Assembly (NCBI GenBank): GCA_963531535.1 | Contig: CAUSGX010000007.1 | Location: 1 to 55,822 of the forward strand | Direction of reading: 5' to 3' | Origin: HOT-345 sp963531535 | GTDB lineage: Bacteria; Patescibacteriota; Gracilibacteria; Absconditabacterales; Absconditicoccaceae | DNA length: 55,822 bases | Shown here: positions 11,097 to 21,141 of the stretch, piece by piece | Layout: every line of letters begins with the position of its first letter | Position numbering within the stretch: the stretch's first letter is position 1 | Made by a program: the position numbers and the translations under genes | Notes under the pieces: model-generated | What the model saw: only the letters and a program-made list of their open reading frames with translations | Told to the model about the DNA's origin: nothing | Database searches by the model: none

Positions 11097-12335
11097 ATGA
11101 GGTTTTTTTCTTACTTTCTAGATGCTCGAAAGACCATTATGGCCAATAAGATGAGATCTGGACTTAGTACGCTTGGAATTATTATTGGAATGACCTCCGT
11201 TGTCGTGATGATGGCAATAGGACAAGGGACTGAAAATTCTATTACGAAGACAATGGGAGATATGGCGAAAAATAAGATCTCTATCTCTTCAAATGGAGGA
11301 TATAGTTCTTGGGATGAAAAAAATGATAAGCCTGGAGGATATGTTCAGGAGGTTAAGTTTGATAAGACACTTGTTCCTTATATTGAAAACTATTTTCCAG
11401 AGTTGAGTTGAAAAATTACCTATCAGGTTAGAGCTCCTTATGCTCAGGTAAAAATTAAGCAAAAAACTGATGGAGTTGAAGGGGTTGGTGTTCCTGAAAA
11501 TTGGTTTACTCTCAATGAAAAAAAACTAGCGGAATGAACGTTCTTTACTAAGGAAAATTATGAAAAAAAGAATTTTGTTGCGATAGTAAATGATGGATTC
11601 AAAAATAGCTTCTTTAAGAAGGGAAGTCCTATTGGTAAAAAGTTTATCTATAATAAAAAGGAATTTACTATAGTTTGAGTGCTTGCCAAAGAAGAATACT
11701 CTCGATGAGTTCAAGCCTATATGCCTGATACGACAGTTACGGATAGAGTTACTCATAAAAATGCTGTGAATTCCTTTGATGTTCTCCTTTCTCCAGATGA
11801 CGATAATAAGCTTTGGCAAAATAGGCTGAGTTATCTTCTTCTCAAAAGATACAATAAAACTTCAATGAGCAATGCTGGATTCAGAATAGAGAGTTTTGCT
11901 GATATGGTTGAACAGATGAAAAAATCACTTCAAGGAATGAAAATGTTTCTATTGGCTATGGGTGCAATCTCCCTTTTGGTTTGAGGAATTGGAGTAATGA
12001 ATATTATGATCGTATCGGTAACAGAAAGAACTAGAGAAATCTGAATTAGAAAAGCGATCGGTGCTCTGAATAGTGATATTACACTTCAATTCTTGGTCGA
12101 ATCAGTTGTGATAACTCTGATTTGATGATTTATAGCTTTCTTACTCAGTTATGGAATTGTATATCTCGTAAATACGACGCTTAGTGGTGGAGATATGGGA
12201 CTTTCAGCTGAAATTGATCAGAATATTGTCCTTACAACCTTTGTTATTACTACTTGTACGGGGATTATCTTTGGAATTCTTCCAGCGAGAAAGGCGGCTA
12301 AACTTAAGCCAATTGATGCTCTTAGATTTGAATAA
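11097..12335 (+). CDS. ABC transporter permease, MacB-like (FtsX domain)
   Basis: 412 residues from ATG 11097; an in-frame GTG at 11082 would add five residues. The order is N-terminal cytoplasmic helix, TM1 (LSTLGIIIGMTSVVVMMAIG), a large extracytoplasmic domain, then three TM segments with the FtsX signature: GIGVMNIMIVSVTERTREIG and IRKAIGAL. This is the MacB topology. Together with the adaptor and ATPase it forms a complete MacAB-like tripartite unit without a visible outer-membrane channel, as expected for a CPR cell without an outer membrane. Substrate unknown. Confidence 0.93.
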
Positions 12336-12390
12336 TCAAAAAGAAATCTGGTTTCAGATATTGAGATCAGATTTTTTCTTTTTTCTAAAA

Positions 12391-12412
12391 AACTCCCTAG
12401 ATATAGGGAGTT
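12391..12412. terminator. bidirectional terminator between convergent genes
   Basis: A 9-bp stem AACTCCCTA/TAGGGAGTT with GATA loop, with A run before and T run after, sits between the permease (+) and the coiled-coil protein (-). A weaker AATCTG/CAGATT hairpin lies just upstream at about 12345-12374. Confidence 0.85.
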
Positions 12413-12418
12413 TTGAAC

Positions 12419-12913
12419 TTATTCTCCAGGTTCAAAGCTAAAGGTTTGATCCGAATCTTCAAAGAAAATGTCCCGGATACACCTATTCTTAGCTAATAGG
12501 ACAAAAAAAATATCTTTTAGATCTAATAAATTATACTTTTCTAGTTCAAAAAGATAGATTTTCCCTCCCATTTCATAGAGAAAAGAATTATCATCAAGCC
12601 TCTCCGGATTAAGAGCAATTTGCCTACTATGATAGACATACAAATAGTTATCCTCGACTTTAACAGAGCAAGCTCTTTTAAAGATCTCTAATTCCTTTTT
12701 GTAATTTCTCTGTAGTTCTTCTCTTTTAAGACCAAAAAGGTCAATCCCCATTGAAAGATTTAAAGACTTCTGTCGTTCTTGCTCTTTATCCAGAGCAGCA
12801 AGTCTTTCAGAGAGTATTGTGCTTTGATTGACAAAGTATAGAGACTTTTCAATTTCATCAAGGTTGAAAATTGATTTCACCTTTTCGATAGATTTTACGA
12901 GTTCTTCTAACAT
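12419..12913 (-). CDS. hypothetical protein with coiled coil
   Basis: 164 residues, not recognised. The N-terminal half is rich in K, E, L and Q with heptad-like spacing (LSERLAALDKEQERQKS) and is probably coiled coil; the C-terminal half is mixed alpha/beta and ends in FSFEPGE. No signal peptide or membrane segment. No TGA codon. It is convergent with the MacB-like permease and downstream of the dCMP deaminase on the same strand. Confidence 0.75.
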   Translation of the reverse strand: MLEELVKSIEKVKSIFNLDEIEKSLYFVNQSTILSERLAALDKEQERQKSLNLSMGIDLFGLKREELQRNYKKELEIFKRACSVKVEDNYLYVYHSRQIALNPERLDDNSFLYEMGGKIYLFELEKYNLLDLKDIFFVLLAKNRCIRDIFFEDSDQTFSFEPGE

Positions 12914-12980
12914 AAATTTTTATTTTTTTTATTTACTTGTATACTATATCCTTTTTGAGTATAAAGTCAAGAGATATCTT

Positions 12981-13508
12981 TTAATATTCTTGAATGCCAT
13001 TTTCGAGATAGACAAGTTCTACACCTGCATTTTTAAATATTTCTTCACTGAGTGCTGCATCATGATATCTTTTTTCACACACTACTCTTTTAATGCCACA
13101 GCTTACAATCAAGTGGGCACACCTTCTCACATAGCAAGGCGTCATCTTGGTATAGAGTGTAGCTCCCTTGAGATTATCTTCCTGATGCGTCGCATTAGCG
13201 ATGGCATTGAGCTCAGCACAGCAATTTCTCATACAGTGTTGGCTTGTTTCTCAGTTTTCTTTTGTAATTGTCCATATTTGATGTCAGACTTCATCACATT
13301 TCGGACTTCAAAGTGGAGCGTCTACATAGCCAGTTGAGATGATTTGTCCATCTTTGACGATGACGCATCCGCTTCTCCCACGGTCGCAAGTCCCTTTTTC
13401 TCCGACTACACGACAGATATCCATAAAGTAAATATCTTCAGGAATTTCATACGGTTTAAGATGTCCATGATCTTTGAGAGTTCAGGTTTCTTGATATTCT
13501 GTTGTCAT
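12981..13508 (-). CDS. dCMP deaminase-like zinc deaminase with altered ligands
   Basis: 175 residues. The framework is that of deoxycytidylate deaminase: SGCVIVKDGQIISTGY, PKCDEVGH, then HCMRNCCAELNAIANA and TPCYVRRCAHLIV. Two points are odd. The usual HAE motif is CAE (Cys97-Ala-Glu99), as in free-cytidine deaminases, and the second zinc motif is PC-x4-C (Cys125, Cys130) instead of PC-x2-C. The catalytic Glu is kept. The product, dUMP from dCMP, would feed thymidylate synthesis. Activity is probable but not certain. Four TGA codons read as Gly. Confidence 0.82.
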
Positions 13509-13606
13509 GTTATTTTTTGTTTATATAAATAGTTTAAGTATAGCGATTTTCTTTTTTTTAGCAAAAAAGAAGAAAAAATCTGGTTTTTTTTATCTCTTTT
13601 ATTCTA

Positions 13607-13634
13607 TTGACTTTTTTGTTTAAAAGGTTATAAT
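13607..13634 (+). promoter_or_regulatory. strong sigma-70-like promoter
   Basis: TTGACT (13607-13612), 16-bp spacer and a consensus TATAAT (13629-13634), 46 bp before the ATG of the 38-residue membrane peptide. Confidence 0.7.
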
Positions 13635-13680
13635 AATACAGCTCTATTATAAGCTAACCATTCTTTGATAGAGAATCATT

Positions 13681-13797
13681 ATGAAAACACAACAAGAAAA
13701 AGGAGAAGAAAGCGCAATGATTGCAGTATATTCGTTCTTATTGCTCTTACTAACACTATTTATTATAGGTCTCATAGGATTTATAAATGGTAGTTAG
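13681..13797 (+). CDS. 38-residue single-span membrane peptide
   Basis: A short ORF with a polar head (MKTQQEKGEESAMIAVY) and one membrane span of about 20 residues (SFLLLLLTLFIIGLIGFING). It has its own consensus promoter 46 bp upstream and a strong terminator 26 bp downstream, so it is a stand-alone transcript between genes of the opposite strand. This arrangement argues that it is real although it is very short. Function unknown; small regulators of membrane complexes and type I toxins look like this. Confidence 0.65.
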   Translation: MKTQQEKGEESAMIAVYSFLLLLLTLFIIGLIGFINGS

Positions 13798-13823
13798 ACC
13801 AACTGTTACTTCCTCCAACAGCT

Positions 13824-13856
13824 AAGCTAGTCTGATATTTGCAGACTAGCTTTTTT
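13824..13856 (+). terminator. strong rho-independent terminator
   Basis: An 11-bp stem AAGCTAGTCTG/CAGACTAGCTT with a 7-nt loop and T run ends the small membrane peptide transcript. The T run overlaps the stop codon of the PriA-like gene on the other strand. Confidence 0.9.
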
Positions 13857-14913
13857 AGATAATACTCTCGGCATCTCGGTTGATTTTAAATCCTTTTTTA
13901 TTAAGTTGGAGTTTTGAGTAAACGATATCCATAAAATTTCTTACTTCCTTGCCTTTTATCACGATATTATATCTGTATTTTCCAAATATTTTATAGACAA
14001 GTGGTGGTGTAGTATAGATTTCTAGCTCTTTGAGCTGATATTTTTCTTGTAGATAGAGAAGTTCTTTATAAAGTTGATCTACTTTATTGAAGAGTTTTTG
14101 CTCAATCTCGTCCTTGTAGAGGATGAGGCAGAGTTCTCAAAAAGGTGGATAGCTATATTGTTTGCGAAACTCATATTCTTTAGCGAAAAAATCTGATTTA
14201 TTGAGTTTGCAGGCACTACGAATGCTATGATGGTCTGGGTTCATTGTTTGTACAAGGAAACTCTTGCATTGATGCTTTAAAAAAGCTTCGTAGAGAAAAT
14301 AAAAATTTTTCTCGCTTGCATTGAAATCTGGCAAATTAAGCCCAATATCTGCATTTACAAAAATTAGAAGGTCAAATTTTCGGTCTTTGATTGGGGTAGT
14401 TAAAAGTGATGTTCAGATAATAATTGGTTTTTTTTCAGTATTTTGATATTTTTGAAGTTCAGAAGAAAGTTTTTCAATTTTTTTTGGTGAACGGACGGAT
14501 TCTGATTCAACGATAAGGCTTTCAGCTCAAAAGGTTTCTTTGATGAGTTCAGCAAGTTTTTGTGTTCCCATACCGTATTCCTGGATTTGCGAGCTATTGC
14601 ACTGTTCGCAGGATTTTGGAAATTGGTATTGTTTTTTACAGATGTGGCACATTCAGACTTTTTCTCAGTTTGGAAGCAGGTAATAATGGATCGCTACTGA
14701 GCAGCGATCGCATTGTGGGATATGTCCGCAGGTTTTGCAGATTGTCCCTCATGTATGTCACTTTTTGTTGATAAGGATTCAGATTTTTTTGCTTGCTTGG
14801 AGATAATTCCTAACTCCTTTCTCAAATAATTCAGAAAAAATCTGATGATCTTCTTTGAGCATATTGATCAGATAGATTTTTTTTTCTCAATGGTCAAAAA
14901 GTTCGTAATTCAT
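13855..14913 (-). CDS. truncated PriA-like primosomal protein N' (C-terminal half)
   Basis: 352 residues against about 730 for PriA. It begins at MNYELFDHGEKK, directly after an in-frame TAA, and matches PriA from just before the zinc domain: four CxxC pairs (CKTC, CDRC, CHIC, CEQC) are intact, followed by GMGTQKLAELI, a helicase lobe 2 with ADIGLNLPDF, LVQTMNPDHHSI and FRKQYSYPPF. The N-terminal DNA-binding domain and helicase lobe 1 with Walker A and DEAH are missing, and the KGHDF-type motif after GTSLL is not conserved. It cannot be an ATP-driven helicase alone; it may keep a DNA or protein docking role. Glycines of the zinc domain are TGA. Confidence 0.85.
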
Positions 14914-14986
14914 TGATTATGAGAGTAATGTTTTCTTGTTTGAAAGCAAGGGGAGTTCCCTTAAAATAAGACATACTAAAAAAAGA

Positions 14987-15011
14987 CAGCTTTTAAAAAA
15001 TAAAAAAGCTG
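14987..15011 (-). terminator. terminator of the hsp20 gene
   Basis: An 8-bp CAGCTTTT/AAAAGCTG stem followed by a T run on the (-) strand, 17 bp after the Hsp20 stop. Confidence 0.75.
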
Positions 15012-15027
15012 ACCTTATATTTTCTCT

Positions 15028-15372
15028 TTATTCCTCAATATCTACAACGATTTTCTCTGGAACAAGAGCTTTAGGGATAATGATCTGGAGCGTATTCTCA
15101 GGAGTGAGTTTGCTGTGAATTTTGTCAAAGTAGATCTGTGGAGGTAGATCAATAATCTGATGAAGTTTTCCCCAATAACATTCTTCTCTGATAGATACAA
15201 GGTTTTCCTTTACTTCTGGCAATGTTCTTTCTCCTGTGATTGACAACTTATAATCCTCAATTTTAAGAGATAGAGTATCTTTCTTTACTCCACCTAGTGG
15301 CATAATTATCAGGATCTCTTGAGTTGATTCATACATATCATAGGGAATATGAGGGATATCTTGAGTTTTCAT
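15028..15372 (-). CDS. small heat shock protein Hsp20 (alpha-crystallin family)
   Basis: 114 residues, short but complete for a crystallin domain: ESTQEILIIMPLGGVKKDTLSLKIED, LSITGERTLPE and the C-terminal GxL-like TPENTLQIIIPK. These proteins are ATP-independent holdases that bind unfolded proteins. N- and C-terminal arms are very short. No TGA codon. It is downstream of the PH-like membrane protein gene and has its own terminator. Confidence 0.88.
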   Translation of the reverse strand: MKTQDIPHIPYDMYESTQEILIIMPLGGVKKDTLSLKIEDYKLSITGERTLPEVKENLVSIREECYWGKLHQIIDLPPQIYFDKIHSKLTPENTLQIIIPKALVPEKIVVDIEE

Positions 15373-15420
15373 GCATAAAGTCCAAAAAAGTAAAGAAGGC
15401 TAAAGTCAGAGATATATCAT

Positions 15421-15981
15421 CTAAACAGGAAGTTTCATGATCCTAGTAATCTCCTTTTTTGCTCATTCCGGATCCTTAATATAGTGGAGAACGATTTCTC
15501 ATTGATCGGCTTTATCTCCCTCAGAGAGAAAAATTAGATCTCCGTTATTAAATATATTATATAGGAAAGAATGCTTCTCAATTGAGATTGTCTTAATATT
15601 CATAACATTGCTCGTCTTTATATCTCTAGACATAATTCCAGATTGATTATATCTTGTTAAGTATTCTGGGGTGATGATAGAAAAGTCCATAGTATAATCG
15701 ATATAGTACTTTAGCAGAGGTGATATAACAATCAAATAGCTCAAAGTAAAAGCTCCTATGAGCCACCGCCTTACTTGTCCAAATTCATTTAGCCCAAAAA
15801 AGATTGTTAAATTCAGTACCGTGAAGAGCAGAGTCCATCATAAAACTGGAATAAGAAATTTTACAAGCAAAAAGAGTGAGCTCTTTCTTAAAACGAAGAT
15901 ATTCCTCTCTCCAAATTTCTCAAGTGCTTCGTCATAGGCTTCTCTTTTTCGTTCAGTATTAAAGTTGGAAAAGATCTTCAT
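15421..15981 (-). CDS. membrane protein with PH-like domain
   Basis: 186 residues. Two membrane segments (SLFLLVKFLIPVLGWTLLFTVLNLTIFFG and RWLIGAFTLSYLIVISPLL) are followed by a beta-rich domain with a bPH2-like pattern (ITPEYLTRYNQSGIMSRDIKTSNVMNIK...). Similar small proteins with two TM helices and a PH-like domain are common in CPR genomes; function unknown. It is between signal peptidase I and Hsp20 on the same strand, 20 bp from the former. Confidence 0.75.
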
Positions 15982-16001
15982 GGACGTCTTTTAGGTAAAA
16001 A

Positions 16002-16613
16002 CTAAAAAGTCTTCCAACTAGGTAGAAGCCTGACAAGAACTCTACCTATCATATAATTATTTGGCACCACATATCCAGCTCATTTAAAGCACTCTGCATG
16101 GAAACAGTGAAGAGAATCTGTTGTGTGTCCTCTATTGTCTCCCATCACAAAGTATCCATTTTCTACAGGAAACTCATCTCGCCCTTTTTGTGGGATAGTC
16201 CTTGTCTCTGGAGCTAAATAATCTTCTTGAAGAGCAAAACAATTCTGACCATTACGTGACTGGATTGTTCCTGTTTGGGTTGTATCGTTACAAATATAGG
16301 TCGCATTATCCACAAACTTTACAGTCTCTCATGGAAGTCCGATGATTCTTTTAATAAATGGGATATTTTTTCCAGGAGGGACAAATACGATTACATCTCC
16401 TCTTTTCAATGTTCAGAATCTCTGGGAGATTTTCTCAACTACAATCCGATCTCCCTGCTCAAAGGTTGGTAACATACTACTTCAAACGACAGTATAAGGA
16501 GTTCAAATAAATAATCTTATAAAAAGGATAATTCCAAATACAAAAACCAAGAAAGCAATGAGATCAAAAGTTTCGATTCAGATTTTTTTTATTTTATTAG
16601 AAATACTTGTCAT
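16002..16613 (-). CDS. lepB: signal peptidase I
   Basis: 203 residues. An N-terminal membrane anchor (LIAFLVFVFGIILFIRLFIG) precedes the catalytic serine S46 in GSSMLPTFEQGD and the general-base lysine K88 in FIKRIIGLPGE; a GDNR box with DSLH follows. The enzyme removes signal peptides from the many exported proteins seen here. Glycines before the catalytic Ser and in LPGE are TGA. It lies between ssb and a PH-like membrane protein gene. Confidence 0.95.
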
Positions 16614-16671
16614 GGGAATATTACTATGATAATGTATAAAATACTCTTAAAATTATTAGATTTCTAAAAAT

Positions 16672-17070
16672 CTAAAAAGGAGTCTCATCCTCGCTCATCT
16701 CGAGTAATGGATCTCCAGCGATTTCGTCGCTATTTGCAAGCTTAGTATCTAGAAAGATAAAATTATTGAGCAAAACCTCAGTAGAAAATCTATCATGTCC
16801 CTCAGAATCTTGCCACTTTTTAGTTCTTAGTCTTCCTTCTACATAAATTTTTTTCCCTTTTGTTAGATATTTTCAGAGGATGTCGGCCTGATTTCCGTAA
16901 GCTACACACCTATGATATTCACTATCTTCTAAAATATTTCCCTCAGGATTCTTGTATTTCCTATTTGTCGCTAGTGAAAAATTAATCACTGGAGTATTTG
17001 TACTTTCAATGAGCTTTAGCTGTCCAATACTGGTTGCTCTTCATATGAGCATTACTTTATTCAAATCCAT
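16672..17070 (-). CDS. ssb: single-stranded DNA-binding protein
   Basis: 132 residues with the SSB OB-fold pattern: MDLNKVMLIGRATSIGQLKL, FSLATNRKYKN, YHRCVAYGNQADIL, GKKIYVEGRLRTKKW. The tail is short and acidic and ends in EDETPF, close to the DDIPF tip that binds partner proteins. The first Gly of the LIGR motif is TGA. First gene of the (-) run towards lepB, divergent from the large gene at 17215. Confidence 0.95.
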
Positions 17071-17150
17071 AACTCTCTATCAGAGAAAAAATAAAAACTG
17101 TAAAAATTCCGCTATAACTTAGCTATTTTCAGATAAAAAGCAACAGTTTT

Positions 17151-17179
17151 TTGCTTTTTTAGCAAGATTTATGTATAAT
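17151..17179 (+). promoter_or_regulatory. sigma-70-like promoter
   Basis: TTGCTT (17151-17156), 17-bp spacer and TATAAT (17174-17179). The predicted transcript start near 17186 favours ATG 17215 over the GTG at 17185 as the start of the following gene. Confidence 0.7.
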
Positions 17180-17214
17180 TACTAGTGAATTTTACCTTCT
17201 CCCCAAACGATAAA

Positions 17215-19638
17215 ATGTCTATTGCAGAGATACAAAAAAATGAGGTTGCCAACGGACAAAATAACTTAGACAAGCAAAATGAATCAGAAAAAAAACTGAC
17301 TCAATCTCCAGAACAATTCCAAAACGAAACAGAAGCCAATACCGCACTCAGTGGAGTAGAGAGTCAGATCACAACCTTAAACTCAAAAAAAGAGTCTTCT
17401 AAAATGGCTTATGCTATGGAGAATCAAAAATTTGAGCAGCTTCCTTTGACCAATTATGATGAAATTATCAAAAATACTCCTCTTCACCAAAAAATACTCA
17501 CAGTAGTAGCTATGCCTGATTTTAATGAACATCCAGAATTTAAAGATAAGACAGCAGAGCAGAGGGCTGAATATTTGTTTAGAAAGATTAATACCTGACT
17601 CCTTCATTTTTATACAAAGAAACTTGATATTTCTGCGGCAGAACCTGTCCCAGAATATCTTCACAAAGTAATTCTTCCAGCAAGTGAGTGGACATTGATG
17701 AATATGCTGAAACAGAATAAACATGAGAACAATGTTAATTTCCTCTCAGAATTAACAAATTTTTCAATAAACAGTATTCCAGCAATGTTTACTGGAGTCA
17801 CCTCTCTTGCTAAAAAATTTACCTATCCCTATCAACAGGCAAAAAAGCTGATGAATGTCTCAGATTTCCTTGCATTGCCAAAAAATAGATCTACACTACA
17901 GAACCTGAAGAATCCTTACGATTTTTATGAGAAAGTCATGCAAAATCCTATCTGGGACAAGGATAGATTAGATATCAACAAGATCACTTGGAATCAGTTT
18001 AATCTTCCAGATCTAAGCTGACAGAAGGTTTCTCAGGAGGAATTAGCACAGAAGCTTGCTTCTCAAAAAGAAAGACTCCAAAAGGAAATCTGATCAATTC
18101 AAATAGTTGAATCTCCAGAAACTGTTAAGAAACTACTATGAATCTTGAAAAAATCGGATACTTTTTTTGAAAAAACTGATGCCTTATCAAATAGTTTGCT
18201 TGATACTTTAGACAAGTACAATTGAGTCGACACAACGCTTAAAAAGACCTTTTGATTTGATATGTTTGAAGCCGTTAAATCTTCAAAATTTTTGACTGGG
18301 ATATTGAATTTTGTCCTAAGCTTATTAGGATTTTCTGGTGGAATCACTGGATTAGAAAGATCACGAAAAAAGAGAAAAATTGATAAAGAGATGACGGCTC
18401 CAAGGAGGAAACTTATTTCTGAATCCTATGAGGAATATGTTAAAGATAAAAAAACTGATGAAAATACGGCGAGAAATCTACTCAAAGAGTATTGAATTGA
18501 GAAACTTCCAGCAGACCAAGTCGCTAAATTTAATCTTGATTTGCCAAAGATTCAGGGGATCATGGATGAAAAATTTCTTTCCTGAGATGGTGTAGCACAT
18601 ATAAATCCTTATACACTTCTAGCAATAAAAACTGATAGTTTTGATGGAAGAGATTTCCTAGATGAAACAAAGACAGCTACAGGAGAAACTACCTATAAAA
18701 TAAAACCAGATTTCTTTTCTGATCCTACAAATAAAAAGCTCTTCTTAGATGCCTATACGGCGACAATGTTGACAAACTTTGCAAGTAACTCAGATTTTCT
18801 GAAGCAAGCCAGTGATGCTGATAGTTTTGCGTTTTGTCTCTTTTCAGGACTTGTAATCCAAAAAGATAATCTGATCGACGGGATGAAGGCTGAAGCGATC
18901 CTTCCAGATTCTTTCTATAAAAAACTTGAGACTCAGCCAGAAAATGATTGACAATCAGAAAAAGAAGAAAAAACTGAATCCAGTGGATGAAAAAACACAA
19001 ACCAGATCGCTGAATCATGAGAGTCAGGTGAGAAAAACCTTGTTGATACATTAGCGGATCTGATCATTCAGTGAGAAGCTAGAGAGAACTATTGAGCAGT
19101 AAATAAAAACGATGTCGATGGAGTTTCAATAGGACTTATGCAATGGCATAAGGTCAGAGCAGGAAACCTTCTTAAAAGACTTAAAGCAAAAAATTCAGAG
19201 TTATTTGAGTCTATTATGACAGATCCTCTTTTTGATAACTTGACATATGCATGAAATGCAGTTTGGCAAGACAAACAGGAGGAGCAATTTAAAGAACTAA
19301 TGAAATACCCTGAATTCCAGGAAGAAATGAAAGAACAAGTGAGAGAGGACGTTTTGGAATACGTTCATCAGATTAAAAGTCGAGGTATTACCGATCCAAG
19401 GGCTATTTTAGCGATGGGAAGAATCTACAATGCAGGAAGCAAATTTGCTAAAGATATCAAAGATACTATACTCAATAAAGGCTGAAATATAAATGATTAT
19501 CAGGTAATTATCGCTGAATACAATAATAAGCAGCATGGGAAAAAATATAGAATTTTTGATAAGGCAGACAAAGATGGAGAAACTTTTGCTCAGGTTATCG
19601 CAAACTACAAGGTTGATAAATCGGTAGCCATTGCCTAG
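17215..19638 (+). CDS. large multi-domain protein with lysozyme/transglycosylase-like C-terminus
   Basis: 807 residues. No signal peptide is visible. The first 120 residues are polar and probably disordered (NGQNNLDKQNESEKK). The middle is helix-rich, with one hydrophobic stretch (FLTGILNFVLSLLGFSGGI). Residues from about 610 contain LIIQGEARENYGAVNKND followed by GVSIGLMQW, which resembles the catalytic Glu and the G.lQW segment of chitosanase/lysozyme-like folds, so peptidoglycan cleavage is possible. It is convergent with a pilT/pilin-like cluster, which may point to a role in secretion or pilus passage. Many TGA codons. Confidence 0.7.
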
Positions 19639-19681
19639 GCAGATTTATGTCTCCATTGATATAGAAAATTGAGAGAAAAGA

Positions 19682-19717
19682 AAAACTAATTCAGAATTTT
19701 GAGAATTAGTTTTTTTG
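19682..19717 (+). terminator. rho-independent terminator
   Basis: An 11-bp AAAACTAATTC/GAATTAGTTTT stem with T run, 43 bp after the stop of the large protein gene; the A run makes it usable from the other strand too. Confidence 0.85.
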
Positions 19718-19751
19718 ATCTAAATATTATAGAGAGATATGATTATGATGT

Positions 19752-20165
19752 TTAGATGATATTGACAACGATCTTGATAATTGCACTTGAGAGCATCGCA
19801 ATACAAAGCCCGACAGCAACTCCAATAAGTGTCCACTGAGCTTTTTTCATGGCCTTTTTATCTCCATCTCAAGTAATGACTTCATAGCCAGCATAAATCG
19901 TTAATGCCATAGCTAAACCTCCAAATGCTCGCCATAAATACTCATTGATGAGATTGAGGGCTGAATAAAGGGTATCTTCATTTCCTTGCACGATTCCGGA
20001 GCTTTTTCATTGAGTTTTAATATTTACATCATCATTTTTTACTCCTTGATCTCTAGGAACGCTTACGGTTAGTCATTGGCTACTTGAGGCTTCACTAACA
20101 TTCCCTACTAGGGGAAGTAAGCTGACTCCAAGGAGCAGAATTCCAGATAAAATACTTTTCATCAT
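19752..20165 (-). CDS. VirB2-like small membrane protein (pilin-like) 1
   Basis: 137 residues. A signal peptide (ILSGILLLGVSLLPLVGNVSEA), a short polar region and two hydrophobic helices (AFGGLAMALTIYAGYEVITG and WTLIGVAVGLCIAMLSSAIIKIVV) separated by a lysine-rich turn (DGDKKAMKKAQ) give the architecture of VirB2/TrbC-type pilins. It is the last of five genes on (-), beginning with pilT. The identity as a pilin is by architecture only. Confidence 0.7.
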
Positions 20166-20194
20166 GATAATATTACCTAGTAGATAAATAATGT

Positions 20195-20710
20195 TTAAGA
20201 AATGCTGTTTAGTGTTGTCTGACCAATAGAACTAATAAATCTAATAATAATGACACTTGAGAGTCCAAGAAGAACTCCAGTAACAATATACCAGATATTA
20301 GTATAGATTTCCTTAGGGTTTTCTCCTTTTGATGCTTTTATCAGATACATCACACCATTGTAGATAATCATGGTGATAGAGAGAATGATGGTCAGCCTAA
20401 GTAAAAACTTTGAAATCTGAACCAAGAGAGATGTCCTTCTTTGGAAGTTGACGACCTTCTCATTCTCACCTCTTTTAAATTTTAGTTTCAGATCATTCCC
20501 CTCTCTCAATACATAACTTCATACCTGCTCTTTTGTTGATCCGATATCTCCGCCTCAGATTACCTTATTGGAGTCGATAGCAGGAGTAAATGCCTGCTCC
20601 AAAAGATCGTGAGCATTACTTCCCTCGGTTGCAAAAGAAAAATTCAGAGTCAGTAGTCAGCTTCCTCAAAGAAGGATCCAAGAAAAGAATAAAAATTTCA
20701 GATTTCTCAT
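20195..20710 (-). CDS. VirB2-like small membrane protein (pilin-like) 2
   Basis: 171 residues. A signal peptide (FLFFSWILLGGSGLLTLNFSFA), a polar region and two hydrophobic helices (FLLRLTIILSITMIIYNGVMYLI and IWYIVTGVLLGLSSVIIIRFI) separated by KASKGENPKEIYTN repeat the architecture of the neighbour at 19752, so the two are likely paralogues. Its first 66 codons contain five TGA, so only the C-terminal half is visible with the standard code. Its ATG is 4 bp downstream of the preceding stop. Confidence 0.7.
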
Positions 20711-20714
20711 TTTT

Positions 20715-21125
20715 TTAGATTTGAGCAAGTAAACTATCAGCTTCTTCCAGTTCTTTCTCTCTACTTTGATTTTCTTTAGCTCCAAGCTCTGCCTGAGCTC
20801 TATAATAAGCTTCAGCATTAAAGGCTTGTTGATATTTTTGATTGATCTCGGCCTGTTTTTGGGCGTATTTCTGGTTGATTTCTTCAAGCTTTTGTTTTTC
20901 TCTTGTGAGAATATCCTTGAGCTTATCGATCTGTTCTTCATTCATGATCTCAAGCAGATTAAACCAATTTTGTTTTTCATCAACACCAGCGAGCGATTTG
21001 GATTCCAGAATAAGCTGGATGAGCTCAGGATATTTATTTAAAACTTCATCAGAAATCTCAAAATTTTTGGCCACTTGCCAAAGATGTTGAGGTAGATTTT
21101 GTTCAATAAGTGATACCGTTGTCAT
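20715..21125 (-). CDS. hypothetical coiled-coil protein
   Basis: 136 residues, soluble. The N-terminal 50 residues look globular (PQHLWQVAKNFEISDEVLNKYPELIQLIL), the rest is a long charged helix (LTREKQKLEEINQKYAQKQAEINQKYQQ), clearly coiled coil, with a short internal repeat of INQKY. Not recognised. It lies between an 88-residue protein and the pilin-like genes, so a structural role in the pilus/secretion cluster is possible. Confidence 0.75.
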   Translation of the reverse strand: MTTVSLIEQNLPQHLWQVAKNFEISDEVLNKYPELIQLILESKSLAGVDEKQNWFNLLEIMNEEQIDKLKDILTREKQKLEEINQKYAQKQAEINQKYQQAFNAEAYYRAQAELGAKENQSREKELEEADSLLAQI

Positions 21126-21141
21126 TGTAGATGCTAATTTA

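Noticed and set aside
17185..17214. GTG 17185 as start of the large protein gene
   Set aside because: The -10 box TATAAT at 17174-17179 places the transcript start at about 17186, so ATG 17215 is the better start.
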